From: Sulfurovum sp. | GTDB lineage: Bacteria; Campylobacterota; Campylobacteria; Campylobacterales; Sulfurovaceae | Reading direction: 5' to 3' | Length of the DNA stretch: 40,216 bases | NCBI GenBank assembly: GCA_021647715.1 | Contig: JAKIUE010000007.1 | Location: forward strand, 1 to 40,216 | Shown here: one piece after another, positions 7,893 to 15,894 of the stretch | Position numbering within the stretch: the first letter of the stretch is position 1 | Layout: each line of letters opens with the position of its first letter | Made by a program: the position numbers and the translations under genes | Notes under the pieces: model-generated | The model's input: only the letters and a program-made list of their open reading frames with translations | Databases searched by the model: none | What the model was told of the DNA's origin: nothing

Positions 7893-8034
7893 AAAATATT
7901 CCTACAGTAAACAATAAAAAAGGAAAGCAATACCAAAGATTAATTTTCTTTTGTGTTTGGGTTGTTTTATAAATACCGAAGAAAAATGAGATAAGTGTAG
8001 AGATAAAAAGTATAAGTACAAAGAGATTTGTCAT
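7885..8034 (-). CDS. Small 49-aa single-pass membrane protein
   Basis: The minus strand reads ATG at 8034 to TAA at 7885-7887. The product has a strongly hydrophobic N-terminus (residues 4-20), a polar loop YKTTQTQKK and a second hydrophobic stretch (36-49). GGAG lies 8 nt before the ATG, inside the end of the preceding 69-aa gene, and the ATG follows that gene's stop by 1 nt. This tight coupling and the membrane-like composition support a real gene at the end of the mog operon. I do not recognise the family. Its last 8 bp overlap the convergent rhodanese gene. Confidence 0.6.
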   Translation of the reverse strand: MTNLFVLILFISTLISFFFGIYKTTQTQKKINLWYCFPFLLFTVGIFFI

Positions 8035-8035
8035 A

Positions 8036-8245
8036 TTACTTCTCCAAACTTTCTTCTGCTAGAGTATTAACCATCTTAATACTCTCAAGCGCATTGGTAA
8101 GTATTTTTTTTGTAGAAGTCAGTGGCTTCATACGTAAATTTGTTTGTTTTTTATCTAAGCTCTCATCCATTAATACAACCATCACTTCTTTTTCTAGCTC
8201 TTTGATAATCTCATTCAGATTACTTTCAATAAAAACTATATCCAT
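8036..8245 (-). CDS. Small conserved-looking helical protein, function unknown
   Basis: The 69-aa product is mostly charged and predicted helical, without signal or membrane segments (it begins MDIVFIESNLNEIIKELEKE). Its ATG at 8245 immediately follows the mog stop codon, with AAAGGT in the end of mog as ribosome binding site, so it is translationally coupled to mog. I do not recognise the family. Position suggests it is made together with molybdenum-cofactor synthesis, but no motif supports a specific role. Confidence 0.75.
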   Translation of the reverse strand: MDIVFIESNLNEIIKELEKEVMVVLMDESLDKKQTNLRMKPLTSTKKILTNALESIKMVNTLAEESLEK

Positions 8246-8779
8246 CTATTTTACCTTTGGTCTAAAAACTTTAATAAACTTTTCATCTGCTTCCATATAA
8301 GATCCACCTATAAGGTCTATACAGTATGGAACGGCAGGAAACACTGCATCTAAACATTCACGTATGGATTTTGGTTTACCTGGTAAATTTATAATAAGTG
8401 AACCATTACAAATACCTGCCGTTTGGCGTGAAAGTATGGCTGTTGGAACATATTGTAAACTCACCGCCCTCATCTGCTCCCCAAAACCAGGTAAAAGTTT
8501 TTGACAGACATTTTCTGTTGCTTCTGTTGTGACATCTCTTTTTGCAGGTCCAGTTCCCCCAGTAGTCACTATAAGGTCACAATTCTCATCACGTGCTAGT
8601 CTTACAAGCGTTGTCTCAATCAGGCTTTGTTCATCAGGAATACATTTATAAATATACTCACACTCATTTAAAAGATACTCTTTCATACTATCCATGATAG
8701 CTACACCAGAAATATCTTCATAGATACCTTGAGAAGCCCTGTCACTTGTTGTTACTACGCCAATTTTAATTTTATCCAT
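8246..8779 (-). CDS. mog: Molybdopterin adenylyltransferase MogA
   Basis: This 177-aa protein belongs to the MogA/MoaB fold. It has the N-terminal KIGVVTTSDRASQG, the core signature VTTGGTGPAKRDVT near residue 75, and near residue 125 the segment ICNGSLIINLPGKPKSIREC. MogA adenylates molybdopterin before molybdate insertion, in the cytoplasm. Length is normal. AAAAAAGGATAA precedes the ATG. Two small genes follow without gaps. Molybdenum or tungsten enzymes such as nitrate reductase or formate dehydrogenase are expected elsewhere in the genome. Confidence 0.93.
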   Translation of the reverse strand: MDKIKIGVVTTSDRASQGIYEDISGVAIMDSMKEYLLNECEYIYKCIPDEQSLIETTLVRLARDENCDLIVTTGGTGPAKRDVTTEATENVCQKLLPGFGEQMRAVSLQYVPTAILSRQTAGICNGSLIINLPGKPKSIRECLDAVFPAVPYCIDLIGGSYMEADEKFIKVFRPKVK

Positions 8780-8840
8780 CTATAATTTTATCCTTTTTTG
8801 TACATACTATATCTTATGTTTTATAAATTTTATATTTTTG

Positions 8841-8849
8841 TGCTAGAAT
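8841..8849 (+). promoter_or_regulatory. Extended -10 promoter of the riboswitch and cyclase
   Basis: TGCTAGAAT gives an extended -10 element (TGN plus TAGAAT, hexamer at 8844-8849), preceded by T-rich sequence as usual in this phylum. No strong -35 is present. Transcription would begin near 8856, just before the riboswitch aptamer. Confidence 0.6.
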
Positions 8850-8870
8850 GTTAGTCTATTGTAAAACGTT

Positions 8871-8938
8871 ATAGCCAAACTAACTGTGAATTTAGGACGG
8901 AAAGCTATGGGTCTCTTGTGAGATTGCCAAGTTGTATT
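8871..8938 (+). ncRNA. c-di-GMP-I (GEMM) riboswitch
   Basis: The 5' leader of the cyclase gene carries the GEMM core. GCCAAAC (8874-8880) is followed by a hairpin CTAACT (8880-8885) / ATTTAG (8890-8895) closed by a GTGA loop, a GNRA tetraloop. Then come GGACGGAAAGC (8895-8905), GGGTCTC and a second hairpin TCTC/GAGA (8912-8923), and TTGCCAAGTTG (8924-8934). The usual GCAAAC/GACGCAAAGC core differs here at two places (C in GCC, G in ACGG) that should pair in the known fold, so the change looks compensatory. The position matching G20 of the Vibrio Vc2 aptamer is G, favouring c-di-GMP over the cGAMP variant. I found no strong outer P1 stem by eye. TTGCC (8924-8928) can instead pair with GGCAA (8942-8946) beside the ribosome binding site, a plausible translational switch. 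Confidence 0.8.
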
Positions 8939-8956
8939 TAAGGCAAGGTAGTCAAG

Positions 8957-10042
8957 ATGGAAAAAGAGATAAACATATTAGATCATATCAAATCTTTTTT
9001 AGTGTATATAAGTGGTGGTTTTTTTAGCCATGAGAATGTTGAGGAGTCTCTAAAGATATATCTTATTTATACTTTTAGTATAGTTAGTTTTCTTTTTGTT
9101 TTTTTTCTTGGTCTCTTTAGCCTTTCTTCTTTAAGCTATGAATTAAATACCATTTTACTGGGTGCAGCATTTTTTCTCTTCATTAATGTTACGTATTTGA
9201 AATTAACAGATAATCACCATTATGCAGGATACATCATGCTTTACTTGGCATTTGCATTGATATTGTATCTTATATATTCAGGTGGGTATGATAATACGGG
9301 TCCGTTATGGATCTTTATTTTGCCACCGTTAGCACTTTTTATACATGGATTAAAAAAAGGTCTTGTAGATATTGCTATTTTTATGATTATTATACTCTTT
9401 ATGTTTTTTTATCCTCATAATTATCTTTTGGATGCTAGTTATACTATGGCTTTCAAAATACAAATTTTATTGTCATTTTTACTTCTTATTTTTCTCTCTG
9501 CTTTGTATGAATACTCTAAAGAGAGATCTCTAAGAAAAATGAAAAAAATTCAAAGTGATTTAGAGTTTTTTTTAAAAAGAGATCCTTTGACGGGTTTATA
9601 CAATAGACGGGGTTATCATGATAGTATTGATGATATTAGTGGAAAACATGGTGTAATGCTTATGTGTGATATTGATCATTTTAAAAAGATAAATGATACT
9701 TATGGTCATGATGCAGGTGATTTTGTAATACAAGAAGTTGCTCAGTGTATAAGAGAGAATGTAAGAAGAGAAGATGTTGCTATTAGGTGGGGAGGAGAAG
9801 AATTCCTTATTTTCCTTTCTAATACAAATATAAAGAATGGATACCTTGTTGCAGAAAAGTTAAGAGAGTCTATAGAACGCCTTACTTTATTTTACAAGGA
9901 AGGCATAACGATTAGAGTGACTTTAAGTATGGGTATCTCTTTAATTAGCAATGAAGTTCCACTAGAAGAAGCTATACGAAATGCAGATAATGCTATGTAT
10001 GTATCAAAAGCTTCTGGACGTAACCAGATATCTAAATATTAG
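8957..10042 (+). CDS. Membrane-bound GGDEF diguanylate cyclase
   Basis: The 361-aa protein has six hydrophobic segments in residues 35-182, a short linker, and a complete GGDEF domain from about 200. This domain contains RDPLTGLYNRRGY, CDIDHFKKINDTYGHDAGD and the active-site variant GGEEF at 279-283. An RxxD inhibitory site (R270-D273) lies five residues before it, so product feedback is expected. It should make c-di-GMP from two GTP at the inner face of the membrane, with the N-terminal domain sensing an unidentified signal. The ATG lies about 18 nt after a c-di-GMP-I riboswitch, so expression probably responds to the enzyme's own product. The 3' end overlaps the convergent SDR gene by 4 bp. 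Confidence 0.93.
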   Translation: MEKEINILDHIKSFLVYISGGFFSHENVEESLKIYLIYTFSIVSFLFVFFLGLFSLSSLSYELNTILLGAAFFLFINVTYLKLTDNHHYAGYIMLYLAFALILYLIYSGGYDNTGPLWIFILPPLALFIHGLKKGLVDIAIFMIIILFMFFYPHNYLLDASYTMAFKIQILLSFLLLIFLSALYEYSKERSLRKMKKIQSDLEFFLKRDPLTGLYNRRGYHDSIDDISGKHGVMLMCDIDHFKKINDTYGHDAGDFVIQEVAQCIRENVRREDVAIRWGGEEFLIFLSNTNIKNGYLVAEKLRESIERLTLFYKEGITIRVTLSMGISLISNEVPLEEAIRNADNAMYVSKASGRNQISKY

Positions 10043-10854
10043 CCGAGCTTAAGTAGTATTTTATCCAGTAAAGAGGTACTTAAAACCCTTTTTAAATAAC
10101 CAAGAAGATAGGTTGCAGTTGTAATGTAATACCTTGGTTTAGGTTTTTCAGATAATAGTATATGATGCACAATTGATGCTACAGCATCTGCTTCTTTATT
10201 AAAAGGCACTTTTTTATGATTTCCTTTTACGTTTTCAATATATTTTTCTTTAAATATAGAATTTTCAAATTCTATATTTTCTTCAAGTTTTTTCATTGCA
10301 GTTTTACGAAAGTTACTTGTAATAGGTCCTGTGTTAAGTAGTACCGGATAAATATTTGTATCTTTGAGTTCTAAGCGTAAAGTATCAGTAAGACCTTCTA
10401 TTGCATATTTACTAGCATTATATGCCCCTCTTCCAAAAAGAGAGACAATTCCTAATACAGATGAATGTTGTATAATTTTACCATATCCTTGTTTTCTCAT
10501 TATAGGTATTATTTGACGTGTACATTCATGAAGACCAAATACGTTTATTTCAAATTGCTCTTTTAGTACCTGTGTTTTTATATCTTCTAGTGCACCTGCT
10601 TGTCCATAACCAGCATTATTAAACCAAACATCAATTTTAGAATCTATACTTAATACTCGCGTAATGACCTCTTTAATTTGAGCACTATTTGTGACATCCA
10701 GTTGCATAGCATGTTCAAATCCTAATGACTTTAATTTATCCACATCTTTTTTATTCCGTGCAGTGGGATAGACCTTAACAAATCTTTCTTTTAGATATAG
10801 GGCAGTATCTCGTCCTATGCCCGTACTACATCCTGTTATTATGATATTCATCAT
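10039..10854 (-). CDS. Short-chain dehydrogenase/reductase
   Basis: This 271-aa SDR has the cofactor motif TGCSTGIG (residues 7-14), NNAG (79-82), the catalytic Ser132 and the YNASK motif (Tyr145, Lys149). Arg33 after strand 2 (YPTARNKKDV) suggests NADP(H) preference. It is of the classical length with a C-terminal extension ending in a hydrophobic stretch. The substrate is unknown. Its ATG overlaps the bioV stop in an ATGA arrangement, so it is translated with that gene. As the last gene of a long minus-strand operon it might act in fatty-acyl or cofactor metabolism, but this is guilt by association. Confidence 0.88.
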   Translation of the reverse strand: MMNIIITGCSTGIGRDTALYLKERFVKVYPTARNKKDVDKLKSLGFEHAMQLDVTNSAQIKEVITRVLSIDSKIDVWFNNAGYGQAGALEDIKTQVLKEQFEINVFGLHECTRQIIPIMRKQGYGKIIQHSSVLGIVSLFGRGAYNASKYAIEGLTDTLRLELKDTNIYPVLLNTGPITSNFRKTAMKKLEENIEFENSIFKEKYIENVKGNHKKVPFNKEADAVASIVHHILLSEKPKPRYYITTATYLLGYLKRVLSTSLLDKILLKLG

Positions 10855-11366
10855 GTATATTCCTTTAATAGATGTCCTGCACCGTGTATCATATATGTAT
10901 TTAAAAAAGAAAAAAAGTTATTGACTTGGACACTATCAATAATCTTATCTTCACTACCTAGAAAAACTTCAATACTGATACCCCTATTTATTATTTCATC
11001 TATTTTATCTTTACTCCATTGGTAATTTAATAAGGAGGTTAATTCTTGGTAAGTACCTTCTTTTAGGTATGTAGATATATCGATTGTGGAAGGAGACGTA
11101 CTATTTATCAAAAATTGTTTGATATAATTCTTTTGGTTTGACTCAAAGTAATGCAATTGCATACGTTTAAAACTTTTTGTTTTATTTTGAAAAAAAGCAG
11201 GAGAGAGTAAAATGAGTCTATCAACACGGTTTTCTGTTTCATAAGCATAGTCAAATGCTTTTTGTGCACCATATGAGAATCCAACTACAGTGGTATCACT
11301 ATTACAAATGTAGTTTTTAAACAACGTCTCCTCATTTTGAAGAGAAAATCCACTAAAATATTTCAC
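10851..11366 (-). CDS. bioV: Pimeloyl-ACP methyl ester esterase, BioV type
   Basis: This small alpha/beta-hydrolase is 171 aa from GTG at 11366. It has the nucleophile elbow GFSYG (Ser31), a likely acid Asp in GSEDKIID (Asp140) and a catalytic His near the C-terminus (HGAGH, His165). The opening VKYFSGFSL and the stretch GFSYGAQKAFDYAYE match what I remember of Helicobacter BioV, which cleaves pimeloyl-ACP methyl ester in biotin synthesis. A longer reading from ATG at 11405 adds 13 residues. The GTG is preferred because family proteins begin at the FSGF segment, though neither start has a strong ribosome binding site. It overlaps the ftsH-like gene by 14 bp, so it is translationally coupled. 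Confidence 0.78.
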   Translation of the reverse strand: MKYFSGFSLQNEETLFKNYICNSDTTVVGFSYGAQKAFDYAYETENRVDRLILLSPAFFQNKTKSFKRMQLHYFESNQKNYIKQFLINSTSPSTIDISTYLKEGTYQELTSLLNYQWSKDKIDEIINRGISIEVFLGSEDKIIDSVQVNNFFSFLNTYMIHGAGHLLKEYT

Positions 11367-13032
11367 GTAGTATTTCTTGGCATTCTTTTTGTGAAATATT
11401 TTCATACTTTAAAAGATATTCTGACGTTTTCTTGGTTGCAGGTGTCACAGACTTAAGTAGTGTGCTAACATCTATGAAAGCTTTTTGTAATAGCTTTTCT
11501 TCTTCCTGTGCATCAATGATAAAGTTTTCACCCATTGCATACTCATAAATAACTTTATGTACTAGTTTTTTTGCTTCTGAGATATCTGTATATGCATTAC
11601 TAAATTGCTCATTATATTCTAGTTGTGTGGCAATACTGCCAGCAAGATGAAATTTTATTTTATTCATCATATGTGATTTGGAAAGTATTTCATGCTCTTG
11701 GCTAGTCAGTATAGTGTTAACAATACCAATTTTATCAAACTCTAAGTCTAGCCATGTAGCTATAACTGCCTTGGCACCCTGATATACAGCCTGTATTTCC
11801 CGTTCTTGCTCTGTAAATGAGAGTATTTTACGTTTACCTGAGAGTACTTTTTCTTTTACTGCATCAAAATCAGATGTTTCAATGACTTTTCGTCCATTTC
11901 TCATAGTGTACAAGGCTGCCTCATTTGTGAGTGTATCAAGTGCTGCTGAGTTAAACCCTACGGTCATACGTGAAACTTTTTCTATGTCGATATTGTGTTG
12001 TTTTTTAGAGAGATAGAGTTCTAATGTTTTTGCTCTATCTTTAAAATTAGGTAAAGAAATATGGATACGTCTATCAAAACGACCAGCTCTCAGTAACGCT
12101 TCATCAAGCATATCTACTTTATTTGTAGCACCTATTACAATAACACCTGAACTATCTTCAAATCCATCCATCTCTGTGAGTAGTTGGTTTAGTGTAGCTT
12201 CTCTCTCATCATTTCTAGATTCACCACGGCTTTTACCTACTGCATCTATCTCATCAATAAAAATAATGCTAGGTGCCATTTGTTTTGCTTTGTTAAACAG
12301 TTCAGAGACTCTTTTTGCCCCCATACCTACATAAATATGTACAAAACTAGCACCTGATTGATAGAAAAATGGTACACCGGCTTCACCTGCAACTGCCTTA
12401 GATATCAGAGTTTTTCCTATACCGGGAGGTCCTATAAGTAGTAGACCTTTAGGAAGTCGTATGTCTAAAGCATGGTATTTTTGAGGATCTTTTAAAAAAT
12501 CTATAATTTCTTCTAGCTCTTCTTTTACCTCTTCTATTCCTGCAACATTATCAAAGGTAACATTTGATGTAATCGCTTGGATACTTTCATTGGCTGTTGA
12601 TATATCTTCTGTCTTTGACATTGGGTGAAGTTTTTTGAATGGCTGCTGTCTATTTTGACGGATTAAAACATATATAAGGATACAAATAGCAATTAGCATA
12701 ACTAAGTATAATATATCATATATGTATGAATTTTCTTTCTTAACTTCTACAGGATACTTGGAATAAAAAGTGTCTTTATTTATGGCATTTTTGTATATCT
12801 TATACGTTTTTGTTTTTGTTTGTAAGTGTATATATTCTCCATCAAGTATTACTTTTTTAATTTGATTACTTGAATAAAGTTTGTTTGCCTGTGTATGTGT
12901 AATCAGCTTATCTGTATCTCTTAATAAGGTAAAAAAAAGTAAACTAATCAATAAAGTGAGAAGTAGAAGTATTATTTGAATATTTTTTTTATTTAAATGA
13001 TTAGGTAAAAAATTTTGCTTTATTTCCAACAT
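11353..13032 (-). CDS. FtsH-like membrane AAA+ protein lacking the protease HExxH motif
   Basis: In this 559-aa FtsH paralogue two membrane helices (about 19-37 and 106-124) flank a short periplasmic domain. A full AAA+ module follows with Walker A GPPGIGKT (201-208), a pore loop FVHIYVG (230-236), Walker B IIFIDEID (255-262) and arginine fingers in LLRAGRFDRR. The C-terminal M41 region is recognisable, but the zinc motif HEAGH is replaced by YQGAK (417-421), so it cannot hydrolyse peptides by the usual mechanism. The third-ligand region (AYTDISEAK) remains. It is probably an ATP-driven unfoldase, a chaperone, or a subunit mixed with active FtsH. The ATG at 13032 follows GGAGG by 6 nt; GTG at 13035 is too close to it. 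It starts inside the end of mtaB. Confidence 0.9.
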   Translation of the reverse strand: MLEIKQNFLPNHLNKKNIQIILLLLTLLISLLFFTLLRDTDKLITHTQANKLYSSNQIKKVILDGEYIHLQTKTKTYKIYKNAINKDTFYSKYPVEVKKENSYIYDILYLVMLIAICILIYVLIRQNRQQPFKKLHPMSKTEDISTANESIQAITSNVTFDNVAGIEEVKEELEEIIDFLKDPQKYHALDIRLPKGLLLIGPPGIGKTLISKAVAGEAGVPFFYQSGASFVHIYVGMGAKRVSELFNKAKQMAPSIIFIDEIDAVGKSRGESRNDEREATLNQLLTEMDGFEDSSGVIVIGATNKVDMLDEALLRAGRFDRRIHISLPNFKDRAKTLELYLSKKQHNIDIEKVSRMTVGFNSAALDTLTNEAALYTMRNGRKVIETSDFDAVKEKVLSGKRKILSFTEQEREIQAVYQGAKAVIATWLDLEFDKIGIVNTILTSQEHEILSKSHMMNKIKFHLAGSIATQLEYNEQFSNAYTDISEAKKLVHKVIYEYAMGENFIIDAQEEEKLLQKAFIDVSTLLKSVTPATKKTSEYLLKYENISQKECQEILREIF

Positions 13033-14254
13033 CACTTACCTCCACATCGTTAATAGTAACCCAATTTGAGCTTAGATCTTCATCACTTAGTACTTCAACT
13101 TTATTGAAGTATTGATCAAAACCAGAATAGATGCCACTTTTACCTTTTTCAAGTAATACTTCAAGATTTGAAGTATGTTCACGTCTAAATACGTAATTTT
13201 TTGCTTGAATAATTTTAGTAAGTTCTCTGTGACGGTCTTTTGCTATGTTTCCTCGTATTTCTGGTTTCATAGTAGATGATGCTGTGTTATCACGCTTGGA
13301 ATATGAAAATGCGTGGACATGAGTAAGAGGAAGTTCTTTTACTCGAGAAATGGCTTTTGACCATTCTTTATCATCTTCTCCTGGGTGTCCGACTATGAAG
13401 TCCGTACCCAAAGCATAGCCTTTAGAAGCAATTGTTTGGAACATTTCTAAGTCTGACTTAAAGTCATTTCTTCTGTTCATAATTTGTAGCATTTTATCTG
13501 AGGTGTGTTGCAAGGCTATATGTAGTTGTTTTGCCATCCAAGGCTCTTTTAGCAGCTCCATAAATTCATCATCTATCTGTATAGGTTCTAAACTCCCTAT
13601 GCGAATGCGCCGAACACCACGTATTTGACTCATTTTTTTTATGAGTTTAGCCATGGATGTATTGTGGTCCTTTCCATAAGATCCGACATTTGTACCTGTT
13701 AAAATGAATTCGCCAAATCCATTGCTGGCAAGTTTACTTATCTGTTCTAAAATAGTTTCTTCTTTATGTGAACGTGCCGCACCTCTTACTTGTGGGATAA
13801 TACAGTAGGAACAAGCAAAGTCACAGCCCTCTTGTATCTTGATAAATGCTCTACTCTTACCTACAAATTCTTCTACGATAGTGGTATCAATATGCTCCAA
13901 ATCACCTATTTGGTAAAAGGCTTCCTTATGCTTGAGTATTGTATTTATATTTTCTTTTTCAGAGTGACCCATCACTCCAAAAACCTTTTTGTCTTCAAAA
14001 AGACTTTCTCCCTTGGAGTGTGAACCACAGCCTGCAAGTATCACTTTTGCATTTGGATTTTTACGATGCATAGATGAAATATAATTGCGGACTGATGAGT
14101 CTGCACCATTGGTTACCGTACAAGAGTTTACTACTATAAAGTCTGAGTGAAGTTCATCATCAGTGAGTTCATAGTCTTTGAGTTTTGACATCATTACTTG
14201 CGTATCAAATTGGTTTGTTCTACAACCAAAAGTTTTAAAATAGACTTTTTGCAT
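13001..14254 (-). CDS. mtaB: tRNA (N6-threonylcarbamoyladenosine(37)) methylthiotransferase MtaB
   Basis: This 417-aa radical-SAM enzyme of the MiaB/MtaB family has an N-terminal UPF0004 domain with cysteines 11, 45 and 76 for the auxiliary 4Fe-4S cluster. The radical-SAM motif CDFACSYC (Cys144, 148, 151) follows, with IGSLEP and a C-terminal TRAM-like part. The pattern FGCRTNQFDTQ favours MtaB over MiaB or RimO. It thiomethylates t6A37 in ANN-decoding tRNAs. Its start overlaps the mscS stop by 1 nt (TAATG) and its 3' end overlaps the ftsH-like gene by 32 bp. Confidence 0.9.
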   Translation of the reverse strand: MQKVYFKTFGCRTNQFDTQVMMSKLKDYELTDDELHSDFIVVNSCTVTNGADSSVRNYISSMHRKNPNAKVILAGCGSHSKGESLFEDKKVFGVMGHSEKENINTILKHKEAFYQIGDLEHIDTTIVEEFVGKSRAFIKIQEGCDFACSYCIIPQVRGAARSHKEETILEQISKLASNGFGEFILTGTNVGSYGKDHNTSMAKLIKKMSQIRGVRRIRIGSLEPIQIDDEFMELLKEPWMAKQLHIALQHTSDKMLQIMNRRNDFKSDLEMFQTIASKGYALGTDFIVGHPGEDDKEWSKAISRVKELPLTHVHAFSYSKRDNTASSTMKPEIRGNIAKDRHRELTKIIQAKNYVFRREHTSNLEVLLEKGKSGIYSGFDQYFNKVEVLSDEDLSSNWVTINDVEVSDVGNKAKFFT

Positions 14255-15894
14255 TAGAGTAATGTCCCCTGTATGAGTGCATCATCTAAAATAGGTTCAG
14301 GTTTAGGCACAGTTTTATCCATATAAATTGATTGTGTAGGAAAGGCAAGGTGAATCTTCTCTTCAGCTTGAATACGTGTAATGATTTCTATAGATATGGT
14401 ACTTCTTAATGTCATAGTGGCAAAGGAGTTTGTAAGATACCAGACAGAGACTTTCATACCGTAAGGTTCAATATGGGTAAATATTCGTGGCTCAACATTG
14501 GTATTTCGAATACCATATTGACTTCTAAGTTTATTGAGTTGTTTTCGTGTGATATCTGTATATCCTTTAGAATACTTTTTAGATATCTCTTTAGCAATAA
14601 GTGTTGCTTTATGTACATCTGAATCAAAGGTTACGACAAAGTCTATACCATCCCAAACAGTTTTTAGACCTGCGTGAGAGTAGTTAGATATCATGTCGGT
14701 AAAAATAAAGTTATTAGGTATAAACACCATACGCCCTGCTCTTCTATTTACCATGAATGTGGTTAACGTAATGTCTTCATGCATGGTCATACGAAGCAAA
14801 GAAATATCAACAATATCTCCAACATATTCTACACCATCACGGACAAACCTCACTCTGTCTCCTACATGTATGGCTCCACCTAAAACAATAGTAAACCAAC
14901 CCATAAGTGACATAAACCAATCTTTCATTGCTATGGCAATACCTGCTGATGCAAACCCAAGGATGGTGACCAAATAGGAGACATTTTCAATATAAGCAAA
15001 GAGAAGTATAACTAATAAGATAGAAAAGAAAGAGATATTTAGTGCTTTATTGATGGTGTAAAACCGCTCATTATTTGACATATATCTACGTACTAAATAT
15101 TTACCAAAAAAGAGAACAAAAAGGAAAAAGAGAATAATCGCACCAATTATCATAGCTTTTTGTGCTTCACGTTTTATATCATGTTTAAGTTTTAATTCTA
15201 TTTCATCTATTTTTTTCGTGTAAACACTTTCTGTTGTATTAAAAATTTCTAGTACAGGTTTAAATGTTTCGAGTCGATTTTGGGTATCTATCAGTACGCT
15301 AAGATATTCTTCATTTTCAGGATCTGATTTTAGAAGTTTTAATAGTATTTTTTCTTTTTCTATATGTTTGTCAACAATTGTTTTTAAGGATAGATACCTA
15401 TTGTCATACTCTGTTTGCTCAGAGCGCAATTTTTCTCTATAGGATAAGGCTCCTATTATCGCAAAGGGATTTTCTACATGTGGTACTTCAGAAATAATGG
15501 GTGGTGTTAAAAATTTTTTGAAGGGTTCACTTTCATATTCTTGAAGCAGTCCTAGTTTACCTGTAAGTGTTTTTATAGTTGATTGTAGTTTTTCAAGTTC
15601 TTTTTTTTCTTTTTTTGAAAGTTGATTGCTTCTTTGAAGTTGAGTTATCTTTTCTTCAATGGTTTTCTTTTGTTTTTTTAATTCTTGATAGGTGTGGTAA
15701 TTACTATATATTTTAGACCAAATATTATTTTCTGATAACTCTTTATTGATGGTGCTTTTTTTGTTTAGAAGTGTTTGAATATTCTGAGTATTTTTTGAAA
15801 TATTATCTTTAATACTCTTTTCTGTATCTATTGCATATGTAGTAGTAAATAGTACTGATACGAGTAGTATATTAAAAAAAAGACGCATAATCAT
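14254..15894 (-). CDS. MscS-family mechanosensitive channel with coiled-coil periplasmic domain
   Basis: The 546-aa product starts with a signal peptide (about 1-22), then a 220-residue Lys/Glu-rich region with strong coiled-coil character, then three hydrophobic helices (about 247-265, 283-305, 305-330). The MscS core follows, with its glycine/alanine-rich pore helix segment (ILGFASAGIAIAMKDWFMSLMGW) and beta domain (GDRVRFVRDGVEYVGDIVDI). The large exported N-terminus marks an MscK-like subtype. It probably releases solutes on hypo-osmotic shock. GGAG lies 7 nt upstream, inside the aroB end, and the start overlaps the aroB stop by 1 nt. Confidence 0.88.
   Translation of the reverse strand: MIMRLFFNILLVSVLFTTTYAIDTEKSIKDNISKNTQNIQTLLNKKSTINKELSENNIWSKIYSNYHTYQELKKQKKTIEEKITQLQRSNQLSKKEKKELEKLQSTIKTLTGKLGLLQEYESEPFKKFLTPPIISEVPHVENPFAIIGALSYREKLRSEQTEYDNRYLSLKTIVDKHIEKEKILLKLLKSDPENEEYLSVLIDTQNRLETFKPVLEIFNTTESVYTKKIDEIELKLKHDIKREAQKAMIIGAIILFFLFVLFFGKYLVRRYMSNNERFYTINKALNISFFSILLVILLFAYIENVSYLVTILGFASAGIAIAMKDWFMSLMGWFTIVLGGAIHVGDRVRFVRDGVEYVGDIVDISLLRMTMHEDITLTTFMVNRRAGRMVFIPNNFIFTDMISNYSHAGLKTVWDGIDFVVTFDSDVHKATLIAKEISKKYSKGYTDITRKQLNKLRSQYGIRNTNVEPRIFTHIEPYGMKVSVWYLTNSFATMTLRSTISIEIITRIQAEEKIHLAFPTQSIYMDKTVPKPEPILDDALIQGTLL

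Noticed and set aside
8028-8300. 90-aa plus-strand frame
   Set aside because: It is opposite the coupled mog-operon small genes, which have better starts and spacing.
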